Shown one piece after another: positions 8,816-16,838 of a stretch of DNA of 64,000 nucleotides (positions are counted from its first letter, which is position 1; each line of letters begins with the position of its first letter). The stretch covers positions 24,658,288-24,722,287 of the forward strand of contig NC_092676.1 of NCBI RefSeq assembly GCF_964355755.1. Reading direction: 5' to 3'. The position numbers and the translations under genes are program-made. The notes under the pieces were generated by a model. It searched no databases. It had not been told where the DNA came from and saw only the letters and a program-made list of their open reading frames with translations. This DNA comes from Antedon mediterranea (Eukaryota; Echinodermata; Crinoidea; Comatulida; Antedonidae).

Positions 8816-10951
8816 GGTGTAAACATAACCTAAAAACATAAACTAAACTGAATTCCTCTTTTGGGACACCCCAGGGACAGTTTCATTGATCTTTATATAC
8901 AGTAAGCTACATATTGTCATGTATGTCATAGGTCAGCAGGTCATATTATAGATTAGGTCAGTATCATTCGACGATTATATTCGTGGCATTTTTTTTTCAT
9001 TTCGTCTGAATGTTCCATTTTCACTACCCACGCAAATTCCCCAGCAGAGATCGTTTATATGAATACAGTAATATATTATTTAAAGAATCTTTACCTCGTC
9101 TCTCGCTACGGCCTTGATAGGACTATAATATTTAGAAATTTAGAACTGGTTTGAAGTGTTCCGATTAAGTACATATTTATTGATACTGTATGTAATAAAT
9201 GTGCCCATGTGATCAATGAGTAATTTCCTCTTTCCTCCTCCTGACTTGTAGTAGGCATTCGTTTGTAGAGAATATGGAACGGAAACACGTTAGTTTAGAA
9301 CGCCTTTCCCCGACCTATGGGTCGCGACTCGACGTTTGGGTCGCAAAAAAAAATGTAAGCTGTAAAGCTTGGTTCCCACTAGAACGCAACGCAACGTAAC
9401 GCACCGACTTATCGACGCAAAGTGTTGTTGTATTGCGTAATCACAAGTGGGAACCGACGATGCACTAGTGCTGCAAACGATACAATAATGGTAATTATTG
9501 GAATTTGGTAGCCATGGGACAGAGGAGACGACAAACGTTCGACAATTAATCATTTAAAATATACTAATAATCTAATGTAGTAGAGCGAGACATAACTAGG
9601 CCTAAGTAGGCCTATTGCAGGGCCGTAGCCAGGATCTGTCAAGGGGGAGGGGGGTTCGGACACTAAGTATTTGGGTCACCCCCCCCCCCCCCCCCCCTGG
9701 GGTGGGGCCTGAGGTGAAGCGAATTTTGTTAAATGACACCCCTAGATGGCCGGAAAAGACACTCTCATGCAGCATGCTACCAATGAGCAAAACGGTCGTA
9801 CTTGGACTCGTGGACTATTTAAACGATAACATTTTTGTTGCCGTATGTTAGATGCGCGTGCTCTGTGCGGAACCGCCGATTGTTTGATCATTTACTCGGT
9901 ATTTTGTTTTGCGTTCAAGTTCAATGCGAACGTACGTCTAGGAGAAGCCCCGAAAAAAGCACACTGGGTGAAGGCAAATGCAATTCTTATTATAGCTCTA
10001 TCTATAATATTTGTTTACAGCAATTTGTCGAGGAAATTAAATATGCCAATGTAAATAGGTGATATTGATACATTTGAGTACGTATCGGCTGGTGGTCTAG
10101 AAAAGAATAATCGGATGCCATAATGTGAACTACAGTACATGATACCATAGATATTATAGTGTAAAATATTAATATTCACTATAATCCTCTATGATACATT
10201 ATACTTCATAGCCACACATATTAATAATGTATGTCGGAAGGCTATATACTTTATGCATGCTGCCTGACTGCCAGTGATCTAAACAATTGGTACGCAGTTG
10301 TCTGGCGGTGTCTTTTGTACGAATCGTTCGTGCCCCAGCTCGCTGTGAGACGCGTCAATATCATGTTACTATGCAGGGACCAAACATTTATTTTTCAGGT
10401 TAAAATCGGCAATTCATTTGCAACTCTTAGAAATTTACAGACACGTATTGCTCAAAGTACGCTCATACAGGGAAGAAGGTACTGTATGAGTTATTCCGAA
10501 CGAGTTTACGAATTTTTCAATTTACGAACAACTTTTTGTACTGTGGGGCACGTATTTGGACGATTTTCGGAGATGAGGGTGAGGTATTGGGCATGTCGGG
10601 GATGGGGGTTCGCAGTCGGTTAAGGGGGGTTCGCTGTAAAGGGTGGGGGGGGGGGGGGGGGTGTTCCATAAACACCCCCCTCCCCTCGGGCTACGGGCCT
10701 GTATTGCAGCAGAGCTGATGCAGTGTCTCCTCCTACATACGGGCCTACAATACAAACATGTACATCTTCGCTTCGCTCACTATTCTCGTAGGAATTTCCC
10801 ACAACCGTGTTAGTAATTTAAGGTTGGGCATCACTCATGCGAACGGACGGTTTGTAGTCTTATTAGAATAATCATAAATATTATTATATGATAACTTACC
10901 CGTTAAACTAAACAGACATAAAGCGACAATTATGCAAAAAATCTTATCCAT
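3437..10951 (-). CDS. GPI-anchored LU-domain (Ly6/uPAR, three-finger) protein, complete, 3 exons
   Basis: Exons on the minus strand: 10951-10900 (start ATG, 17 codons plus one base), 4454-4329 (126 bases) and 3627-3437 (stop). All splice sites are GT-AG and both introns are phase 1, giving 122 residues. Residues 1-17 (MDKIFCIIVALCLFSLT) are a signal peptide and the mature chain starts DALVCYDCSNC. An LU domain follows, with the hallmark C-terminal CCEGNLCN, then a hydrophobic tail (PITITMLFIAVIILRFLK) that fits a GPI-anchor signal. The paired cysteines and LCN asparagine indicate the three-finger fold, used in the family for extracellular ligand or receptor binding. The specific ligand is unknown, and nothing suggests a venom role. 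Intron 1 is 6.4 kb and packed with transposons; intron 2 holds two inverted-repeat elements. A long palindrome at 11279-11581 lies about 330 bases upstream of the start. The short first exon would be missed by most gene finders. Confidence 0.85.
3713..3862. repeat. Inverted-repeat MITE, gcttggttcccac family, copy 2
   Basis: Starts tgcttggttcccactag and ends ctagtgagaaccaagcc; shares aaggacgtaaacgcaacgca and catcgcttgtgattggtca with copy 1 at 2066. Lies in intron 2 of the LU gene. Confidence 0.8.
3888..4146. repeat. MITE with about 65-base inverted arms in LU intron 2
   Basis: The left end ttagaccggcttcagattga and right end tcaatctgagccggtctaa are inverted copies, continuing through gagctaggtg, attaatga and aacaatgttttctt on each side. 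About 260 bases in all. The reading frames seen on both strands here merely reflect the symmetry. Confidence 0.75.
4775..4796. repeat. (TA)n microsatellite
   Basis: A run of alternating t and a about 20 bases long, within intron 1 of the LU gene. Confidence 0.8.
4906..5391 (+). CDS. Unrecognised transposon-type ORF, 161 residues
   Basis: An uninterrupted 161-codon frame inside LU intron 1. I do not recognise the product. It has a basic start, a hydrophobic stretch near residues 30-65 (VVYFLLAIFFYNNN then LLPFTLLILATNLM), then NPAEICLLLTTI and an acidic region, ending PRRPSIIGLSLK. A diverged partner lies at 7827-8015, sharing NPA-ICLLLTTI, FEP and the HQQGQ/TRT region but broken by stops. 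Two copies inside one intron argue for a mobile-element gene rather than a host gene. Weak inverted matches flank it (gttcgtacggtg near 4813 and caccgttcgtac near 5549). It could be the N-terminal exon of a Harbinger-like or other DNA transposon; this is a guess. Confidence 0.35.
   Translation: MLNRRITNRKLRYKVSCLYNLRPHFRTLVSRVVYFLLAIFFYNNNYLLPFTLLILATNLMPLNADNPAEICLLLTTIILLIDEKFEPNVTNDGNTTDQLGLLSGLHQQGQHQLTIALEACMEELRRRNDGPRQRTLSKFDTLPLSEIYYPRRPSIIGLSLK
5838..5910. repeat. Left member of a 72-base inverted repeat pair
   Basis: attaacatggtgtcctaaaa and gttatttctgttggttacgc, with the bases between, return as a near-exact inverted copy at 8553-8624. The pair encloses 2.6 kb of nested repeats within LU intron 1. 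Confidence 0.75.
5978..7810. mobile_element. TTAA-flanked inverted-repeat element (piggyBac-like MITE) split by a nested insertion
   Basis: Begins TTAA-agatgtattgtccct and ends agggacaatacatct-TTAA: 15-base perfect inverted ends flanked on both sides by TTAA, the target duplication of the piggyBac superfamily (established knowledge). Related copies lie at 36638-36902 and near 52662. The original element spans 5978-6501 plus 7771-7810; the rest is a later insertion (6502-7770). No transposase is encoded. Confidence 0.65.
6502..7770. mobile_element. Nested element with agtggcgtatccag ends and G/C homopolymer tracts
   Basis: agtggcgtatccag at 6502-6515 and its inverse ctggatacgccact at 7757-7770 bound a 1.27 kb insertion. 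Just inside each end sits a long G or C run (6518-6548; 7731-7744). No frame inside it is convincing. A similar architecture, inverted ends plus homopolymer, is seen at 9618-10701. Confidence 0.55.
7827..8015 (+). pseudogene. Decayed paralogue of the 161-residue ORF
   Basis: The translation around 7850-8010, allowing one stop, reads AENPAKICLLLTTI then DDDFEP-LNNDLDQNIDDRRSS and PTRTTPTSP, parallel to NPAEICLLLTTI, DEKFEPNVTND and the HQQGQ region of the frame at 4906. It is truncated on its 3' side by a LINE fragment in the opposite direction. Confidence 0.5.
8015..8545 (-). pseudogene. LINE reverse-transcriptase C-terminal fragment
   Basis: On the minus strand the pieces KYLGSNLDTEKDIKRRKSLA, FDAYINKYFLI, ELWVLNKKLQESID, YHRKMLRKM, WYGHRLPDDTPIKQT and KRPVGRPRNNWMNQIKKDL can be read in order with frame breaks. 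This is the typical C-terminal part of a non-LTR retrotransposon ORF2, after the catalytic core (family knowledge). Stops and a frameshift show it is dead. It lies in LU intron 1 and abuts the unrelated ORF remnant at its 3' end. Confidence 0.75.
8553..8624. repeat. Right member of the 72-base inverted repeat pair
   Basis: Reverse complement of 5838-5910, including gcgtaaccaacagaaataac and gacaccatgttaatt. See the entry at 5838. Confidence 0.75.
8766..8813. repeat. (CA)n microsatellite
   Basis: Twenty-four uninterrupted CA units. The minus-strand poly-Cys-Val frames here are artefacts. Confidence 0.97.
9364..9480. repeat. Relative of the gcttggttcccac MITE family, copy 3
   Basis: Starts aaagcttggttcccactaga, followed by cgcaacgcaacg and later cacaagtgggaaccgacga and agtgctgcaaa. 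The latter part is shared with the copy at 21310, so these two form a subfamily. The right terminus is missing or degenerate here. Confidence 0.65.
9618..10701. mobile_element. 1.08 kb element with cagggccgtagcc inverted ends and G/C tracts
   Basis: CAGGGCCGTAGCC (9618-9630) and GGCTACGGGCCTG (10689-10701) are inverted with one mismatch. A C-run of about 19 lies at 9678-9697 and a G-run of about 15 at 10647-10662, each just inside an end. The internal frames (for example 10231-10623) resemble nothing I know. Lies in LU intron 1. Confidence 0.55.
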
Positions 10952-11278
10952 GTTTTACGGTTATTTAGGCCTATAATTTCACAACTTGTTTCACAAAACG
11001 AATCTCGGATTACCACCAATACCGACCTCGGGACAATGCCGTGATGTTTTCTGGTTAAATGCAACCCTTTCATTGGTGGTTAGATTACCAAATTATAATT
11101 CGTATATTTAAGGTCAAATACACTGCGGAAATGATCGATTGACGGTATTTCATGCAGAGCGTCATTTCGACGATCGAACATTCTCTACTTCTACGGAGCG
11201 CCATTTATGCCTTTATTTACTTCCGAATTAGAAATAGTACTACGGTAACTGCTCCAGTGAACCAAATTTAGCACCGGT

Positions 11279-11581
11279 GGAGCACAGTGATATAAAATAG
11301 AAATAATTAAGTCACTAATTTTAATATCTTTTCGTATGTAAATACACTGTGCTCAAGTGGACACAATTTGGCGCCAGTGAGGAGCACAGTGATATAAAAT
11401 AGAAATAAGTCACTGAATTTTAATATCTTTTAAGATATTAAAATTCAGTGACTTTTTCTATTTTATATCACTGTGCTCCACTGGCTCCAAATTGGGTCCA
11501 CTTGAGCACAGTGTATTAACATACGAAAAGATATTAAAATTCAGTGACTTATTTCTATTTTATATCACTGTGCTCCTCACT
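11279..11581. repeat. 300-base near-perfect palindrome upstream of the LU gene
   Basis: Centred on 11430/11431 (atatctt-tt-aagatat), the two arms of about 150 bases mirror each other. gtggagcacagtgatataaa, caagtggacacaattt and taaaattcagtgactt appear inverted on the other side. Each arm itself contains two direct copies of the tcactgtgctc block. RNA or single-stranded DNA from it would fold into a long hairpin. It lies between the starts of the divergent LU and CCDC28 genes. Confidence 0.85.
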
Positions 11582-12829
11582 GTTTTTTTTTTTTTATTTC
11601 AATGCTAATAGCCATCGACAAGCACGAACCAACAAAAATCGGTTCATGAATATGATGATATAAACAAAAATGTATATAAAATAATAATATAACACTTCCT
11701 AGCAAAATAAAAAACCCAATTGGACCCGAACGGGGGAAAGTGTCTATTTACGCAAAATTGCGCAATGTATACGCGATAACAATACCAGAAATAGAAAGAT
11801 CGGGAAAAATTACATAAAACTACATTTTAAATTAAAAGAATAGGAAATTACAAGGTATCCCCCCAAAACGCAAAAAGGCGTGATTTTCAAGAAACTCGTA
11901 CTCATTGAAAAAAATTTCAAAAAAATATGAAGTATGGGGGATGATATTTTTAAATAATAGTTGAAATGTATGAAAAATAGTAATTTTCGGGGTGGAGCTC
12001 CACTTTAAAAAATGTAAAGTTCGCCCTCTTTATTTTGTTGAAGAAAACAAAAACAGAGAGGGCTAGGAGAGCAGAGATGATCTTGATTTAACCACTTTAT
12101 TTTGCTTTATTTTTACTGTAATATTATTTCATTGAACCAAATTATTAGTTTTCGGATGTGGTACTAAAATGTAAGTATATTGCTATGTTTTTATTCAGAC
12201 TATAGGTGTTAAGGCATATATATAAAAAGGCGCTAACTTGCTAGGCTACCACCACCTGTCCTCTAGCTAGCTAGGTAGGGTAGCCATTTCCTCCCTGATG
12301 TGTGTGGATGCGAGAAGGACGATAATGATAAATTGATAGCCAAGGAAGGCAAGGCGTAGGCCTAAGATATTTTATAATTATTTCAAAATAAATAGTAGAT
12401 AGTAGATCATTTGCTTAGTTAGTCGTATTGTATAATGGTGATAGGCGTATAATAAATTAACTGTTCTGAGTGAACTTATATAGGCCTAGGCCTACTCTAG
12501 GGCCTATATTTACTAGATCTAAGTATAAAGTATAAGAAACTTATTAACTACTCTCTCTCTCTCTACCCTACTAGCCTAGAGAGTAGGTTATTAAATAAGT
12601 ATGTCAAACTGCTGTAGTCTGTCAAATTGTACCACCAGGTATATCAGGAGGAACACATTCCTTTTATTACGACGCTTTCATTAATACCATAATTCTGATT
12701 AAAAACTTCAAACTAAATAATCAATTTTTTCAATTTTCAAGAAGTATCAATAAAATCATGGAGTAAAGAATACTCCATGATAAAATGAATTCATTTGACA
12801 TTTTTTTTTGGAAAATTTTTATTAATCAG
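11582..12829. other. Intergenic DNA and probable 5' UTR region of CCDC28
   Basis: AT-rich, no credible protein frame. A non-coding first exon of CCDC28 is expected here, because its first coding exon is preceded by a splice acceptor (attaatcag before 12830), but I could not place it. A short (CT)n run is at 12551-12562. Confidence 0.4.
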
Positions 12830-12838
12830 CAGGCTGTC

Positions 12839-15182
12839 ATGTGGCAAGGAACATCTGGAAGTCCAAAGCTAGGTCGAGCAGAAAGGGGAAAGCTACAGAG
12901 ACCAACAAGTTTTAATCCCCCTCACACCCCACAAGCATTAGGCCTACCTCAACAGCACTCTACTAGGCACACACTAGACCGTAATCGAAAGATAGGCCTA
13001 GTAAGCTACGGACCAAATTATGGTCGCAGCAAACCACAACAGAGGCATAAAGCCAGCTACAGTGGTGGAATCCGCCAACAACCAGTACTACCTCAGGTAA
13101 AAGAAGCATTTAATGGTTCTAAGGGCGATCTCTTCAGTCAAAGACTAGTCTCCCAGAAGGCCTAGTTATAATCAGTGGCTGTAATGGACTAGTACACTGG
13201 TTTGACCTACTCGTCTCGAAAGATGTACAGTACTATGTTCTTTGCACATTAGCTAGATGTGTACAATGGACCTACAGTTTATAGTCCTTATCCAAGAAGA
13301 CTCGTTCTACCACCAAAACGAGTGAGCCTTGAACCCTTGCAGATGTTATGGCTACGTAAATACGTTTCCACTTGACCGCTCGGCCACTCACTCAATAACA
13401 TATAAATGCATTATACTTTGTTTATTGATGATTGTTTACTTGAATACTATATACTTGCAGGTGAAGTTGCCAGAGCTGCCAGTCCCATGCACTGAACACA
13501 CATTCCTGACGGATGCTTCTGAAGTCCGTCACATGGAAGAGGGTCTTACACAACTTCTTACAGACTTCCATAATGGAAAATTAAGAGCCTTCAGTGGTAA
13601 GTAATTAGGTTAAATCAGGAATGTTTCTTAAATAGAACTTGGTTAAATCCAAAGTCTGGTATTTTATACTGAATCCTTAATGGTGTCAGAAGGAAAGGGG
13701 GAACCTAGATAAAGTTTGTTTACCAAGTTTTGAATTTAACTATTTTATTTAAAGTTGTGTCTACACTATCAAACTATTTTGACAAAAAAAGTGCGATGTG
13801 TCCAAATATGGTAGTGATAATGTCCAAATATGGTAGTGATATGACATCACCATGTCCATATATGGGCACATCACATTTTGTTGTTACATAAAGTTTTATA
13901 GTGTAGACAGAGCTTTAGAAAAGCCACTGTTGATATTCATGTACAAATTTTTTCTATTGTAATGTTAACAAATTGTCTACACTATCAAACTTTATGTGAC
14001 AAAAACGCCAAATATTGTAGTGACATGACATCATCGTTTCCATATATGAGGACATCACATTTTTTGTTACAAAGTTTGATAGTATAGACAGAGCTTATAG
14101 TAAGAACACAAATCATAGTAGAATGTGACAACATCGTAACAATTACTTTTGTTAATATTTGTAGATGACACATGCTCGTTTCAAAAGATGGAAAATATTC
14201 GAGATCTTCAAGAGAAATTATCACGATTGCATTTTGACATGGATGCTAAAATGCAAGAACATGAGTAAGTTATATAATTTTAAATTAAATTCTACTACAA
14301 TATTTATTTTTCAATACCAATCATTTTATTACATAACACTACAGTACAACCTGTTTGGGATATCTCTATTGAAGTCTTGTCTACACTATTGATTGTGTCC
14401 ATATATGGTAGTGCTATGCTTAAATATGGTAGTGATAGGACATCATTGTGTCCATATATGGGCACATCACACTTTTTTGACACATAAAGTTTGATAGCGT
14501 AGACAAGATTTTAGATGGTTTTGTGTTTGTTTCAGGTCTACCGTAATTTATCTATGGTTCAGATGTAAATCTTGCTATATAATTTTCAAGTTTTTTTAGT
14601 TTATATCATGTGTTAATAATAAATATTTTTTTTTAGATTTGGTTCTGAGAAAGCGAGAGAAGCAGCTAACCAAAGTATGGATCACCTACTTTCCAATGTA
14701 AGTTACCTTTAGAATTCTCAACCAAAGAGCTTTCAATTTGCGACGACCAATGACTAAACTATGTAATTTTAGTGTGTCTTTGCTCCTCATGTTAACGCAA
14801 ATTTGATGGTTTTCTGACAACACATCGATTGACCTGACCTAGGTCGGTCGTCAATCCTTGGTTGTCTCAAATCGAAAGCTCTTTATTATTTTCCCAGGCT
14901 ACAGGTAATGGGCTAGTTACTTCTGCCCAGGACGTTAAGTTTTTTCTGTATATGTGTTTGTCTGAACAGCCTAATGGGCCACAGTTTTTATCAGACACTT
15001 GTCAAATTACAATGTTCTGCCAACATATTAAAGGTTAAAGGTCTTTCCAAACTTGACTACAATGTTCCGCGACCAAATATATTGTGATTAAGTCATATTT
15101 TGTTCGTCGTTAAATCTAAATTTTAAATATTTTATTGTTCTGGCAGTTAAACCAGCTGAGCATGGCAGTGTATCCTTCATAA
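12839..15182 (+). CDS. CCDC28: CCDC28-like coiled-coil protein, complete, 5 coding exons
   Basis: Coding exons are 12839-13096, 13461-13596, 14165-14264, 14637-14697 and 15147-15182. All introns are GT-AG and the phases (0,1,2,0) close to 196 residues. The N-terminal 86 residues are basic, Ser/Gln-rich and probably disordered. From residue 87 the CCDC28 domain appears: HTFLTDASEVRHMEEGLTQL, LLTDFHNGKLRAFSG, then a helix with MENIRDLQEKLSRLHFDMD and the end DHLLSNLNQLSMAVYPS. The ATG at 12839 is preferred because the upstream in-frame ATG at 12785 lies before the acceptor at 12829. Vertebrates have CCDC28A and CCDC28B; CCDC28B interacts with BBS proteins and influences cilia length (family knowledge). 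Here a single ancestral-type gene of CCDC28B length is seen. Introns 2 and 3 contain three copies of the gctctgtctacac MITE; intron 1 contains another repeat. Confidence 0.88.
13178..13345. repeat. Dispersed repeat (ggacctacagtttatagtcc family), copy 1
   Basis: Shares gtgtacaatggacctacagt, tagtccttatccaagaagac and tcgttctaccaccaaaac with 17340-17492 and partly with 17600-17770. It lies in CCDC28 intron 1. Function and class unknown; it may be part of a longer SINE or DNA element. Confidence 0.6.
13751..13918. repeat. gctctgtctacac MITE family, copy 2 (CCDC28 intron 2)
   Basis: Begins ttgtgtctacactatcaaac and ends tagtgtagacagagctttag. Contains two direct copies of aaatatggtagtgata. Confidence 0.8.
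13972..14096. repeat. gctctgtctacac MITE family, copy 3 (CCDC28 intron 2)
   Basis: Begins attgtctacactatcaaact and ends agtatagacagagctta. Only about 55 bases separate it from copy 2. Confidence 0.8.
14373..14513. repeat. gctctgtctacac MITE family, copy 4 (CCDC28 intron 3)
   Basis: Begins gtcttgtctacactatt and ends tagcgtagacaagatttt, with the same internal tatggtagtg words; the termini are more diverged than in other copies. Confidence 0.75.
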
Positions 15183-16697
15183 GATTATAATATTTTGAGG
15201 AGGTGAGGGTGGTTTATTTATTAAATTTTTCTATTGTAGAATTGTAAAAAAAGTGTGTTTTTTTTTCTATCTCTTCATTGTGTTTATAAGCTTTTTAACT
15301 CTAAGAAGAAAAATCAATTCTTTCTTAACTAAAAACTATCAGACATAGCATGCAGTCACATAATGATTGTTAAGCATCCGTCACACTGGACTTGGTAGAA
15401 ATCTTACATGATGAAGAACCAATGTCTCAACGTAAGTTCCACTACAGTTTAACATTACTACGTTCAAAATCAAAGGAATAAAACAAAACGACTGCTTGAG
15501 TGCTGCGTTGACCTATGACCTTTTCTTCTACTTTTCATGGTCATCTCTAGTTCAAAATCGAGAAGTTTCACCGAGTGACCGTCATACTATACTGTTAGGT
15601 CAGCTAAAACTATCTCGCTAAGTTTCACTAGACTGGACTCTGTGAAACTTACTGTAGCTTCTTGTCGGGGATAGTTTGTGTGCGAGTTAGTATGGTAAAA
15701 CTTAACAGTCTGTTGTCTAAGTATTATTGCGGCTTCTTTGTTCGGTTCGGATTGTGGATTACAGAGACTTATATTAATTGATCGCTGGTAATATTTTCGC
15801 ATCTTGAAAGAGTAGAGCATTACCGTATGAAAAATTACACATTTAATTGGTGCCTGTTAACTTTTGGACATCAATATACTGGTGCAATATCTGGGGCAGG
15901 TGATGTGTTATCAGTGGACGATGTTAAAGCTATACACTTTTTACGTGAAAAAAGTGTCTATTTTTTAAAAGAAGTGACAATCAATCATACCAAACTTGCA
16001 CAGAAAGCGTATGAAACCTGCCAATGAACATCTAAATAGGGACATTAAAATTACTCCATGGATATCTGTCTATTTTCATCATATTTTATATGTATAGACA
16101 TTTTGATAGGACTTAACTTTTTTTTATTTTAAGAGTAAGTATATATAATATATATAAAATAATGTATAGCGTTTGATATAGCTTTTTATTGTAGCATTGT
16201 AGATCACACAATTTACATTGATTCATAGAATTATTAACAAATATTTATACTGCTATACTGCTATACAACATTTAAACGCAATTTTTTAGTATACAGTGGT
16301 TTTGAAAGTATTTTTATAACCTAATTCCGCCGTCACTTAAAAAAAAATGTTTACATATCCATTTTCCTACATCTAGGCCGAGGCATTTTTTAAAAGTTCA
16401 CTGTAGATTGTTACCACCCTACTCATTTTAGTGTATTTTACCCATAGATTTACTATACAACTTCTAATCTAATAATGCCTCAATTATTCCACCTAATAAC
16501 ATACAGACGTACCCCAATAACCGCCATACAAAAAACTTATAACACAATATTTTATTATTGCATGTTGTGATGATAATAATAAACTTTATTCAAATGATGT
16601 TTTCACAGTTTTTTTAAATCAATATTTCATTTATTGTACTGTTTTCAGATTATACAGTCGTTTTAAAATATGGAGTATTTCAAATCAAATCAATCTC
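15183..16697. other. CCDC28 3' UTR and convergent intergenic DNA
   Basis: Starts after the CCDC28 stop. The 66-codon frame at 15827-16027 has no recognisable features and I do not call it. The far end is the downstream region of the minus-strand creatinase. Confidence 0.4.
15477..15482 (+). terminator. Candidate poly(A) signal AATAAA of CCDC28
   Basis: AATAAA about 295 bases after the CCDC28 stop codon. Suitable position; use inferred. Confidence 0.4.
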
Positions 16698-16703
16698 TTT
16701 ATT
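16698..16703 (-). terminator. Candidate poly(A) signal AATAAA of creatinase copy 1
   Basis: TTTATT on the plus strand, about 136 bases beyond the stop of the minus-strand gene. Confidence 0.4.
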
Positions 16704-16838
16704 CATCTCATCAAAATAATACACATAACAAAAAGGAGTAAAAAATTAAAAGATGAAAGGGACCTAACAAGGGGCTTGTGATAGAAGGCTAATATTAAGA
16801 TAATAAATAAATAAAAAATTAAATTTACGTCTTATTGA

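Noticed and set aside
8599-8826. Cys-Val repeat frames on the minus strand
   Set aside because: (CA)n microsatellite artefacts.
9296-9356. cctatgggtcgcgactcgac, resembling a sequence near hAT-derived ends
   Set aside because: Too short and no inverted partner found.
10231-10623. 130-residue frame inside the 9618-10701 element
   Set aside because: Composition and end within a poly-G tract suggest chance; no recognised motif.
12785-12838. Upstream in-frame ATG of the CCDC28 exon
   Set aside because: It lies before the splice acceptor attaatcag; the residues MNSFDIFFWKIFIN come from the pyrimidine tract.
15827-16027. 66-residue plus-strand frame after CCDC28
   Set aside because: No signal peptide, domain or homologue recognised; it lies in the probable 3' UTR.
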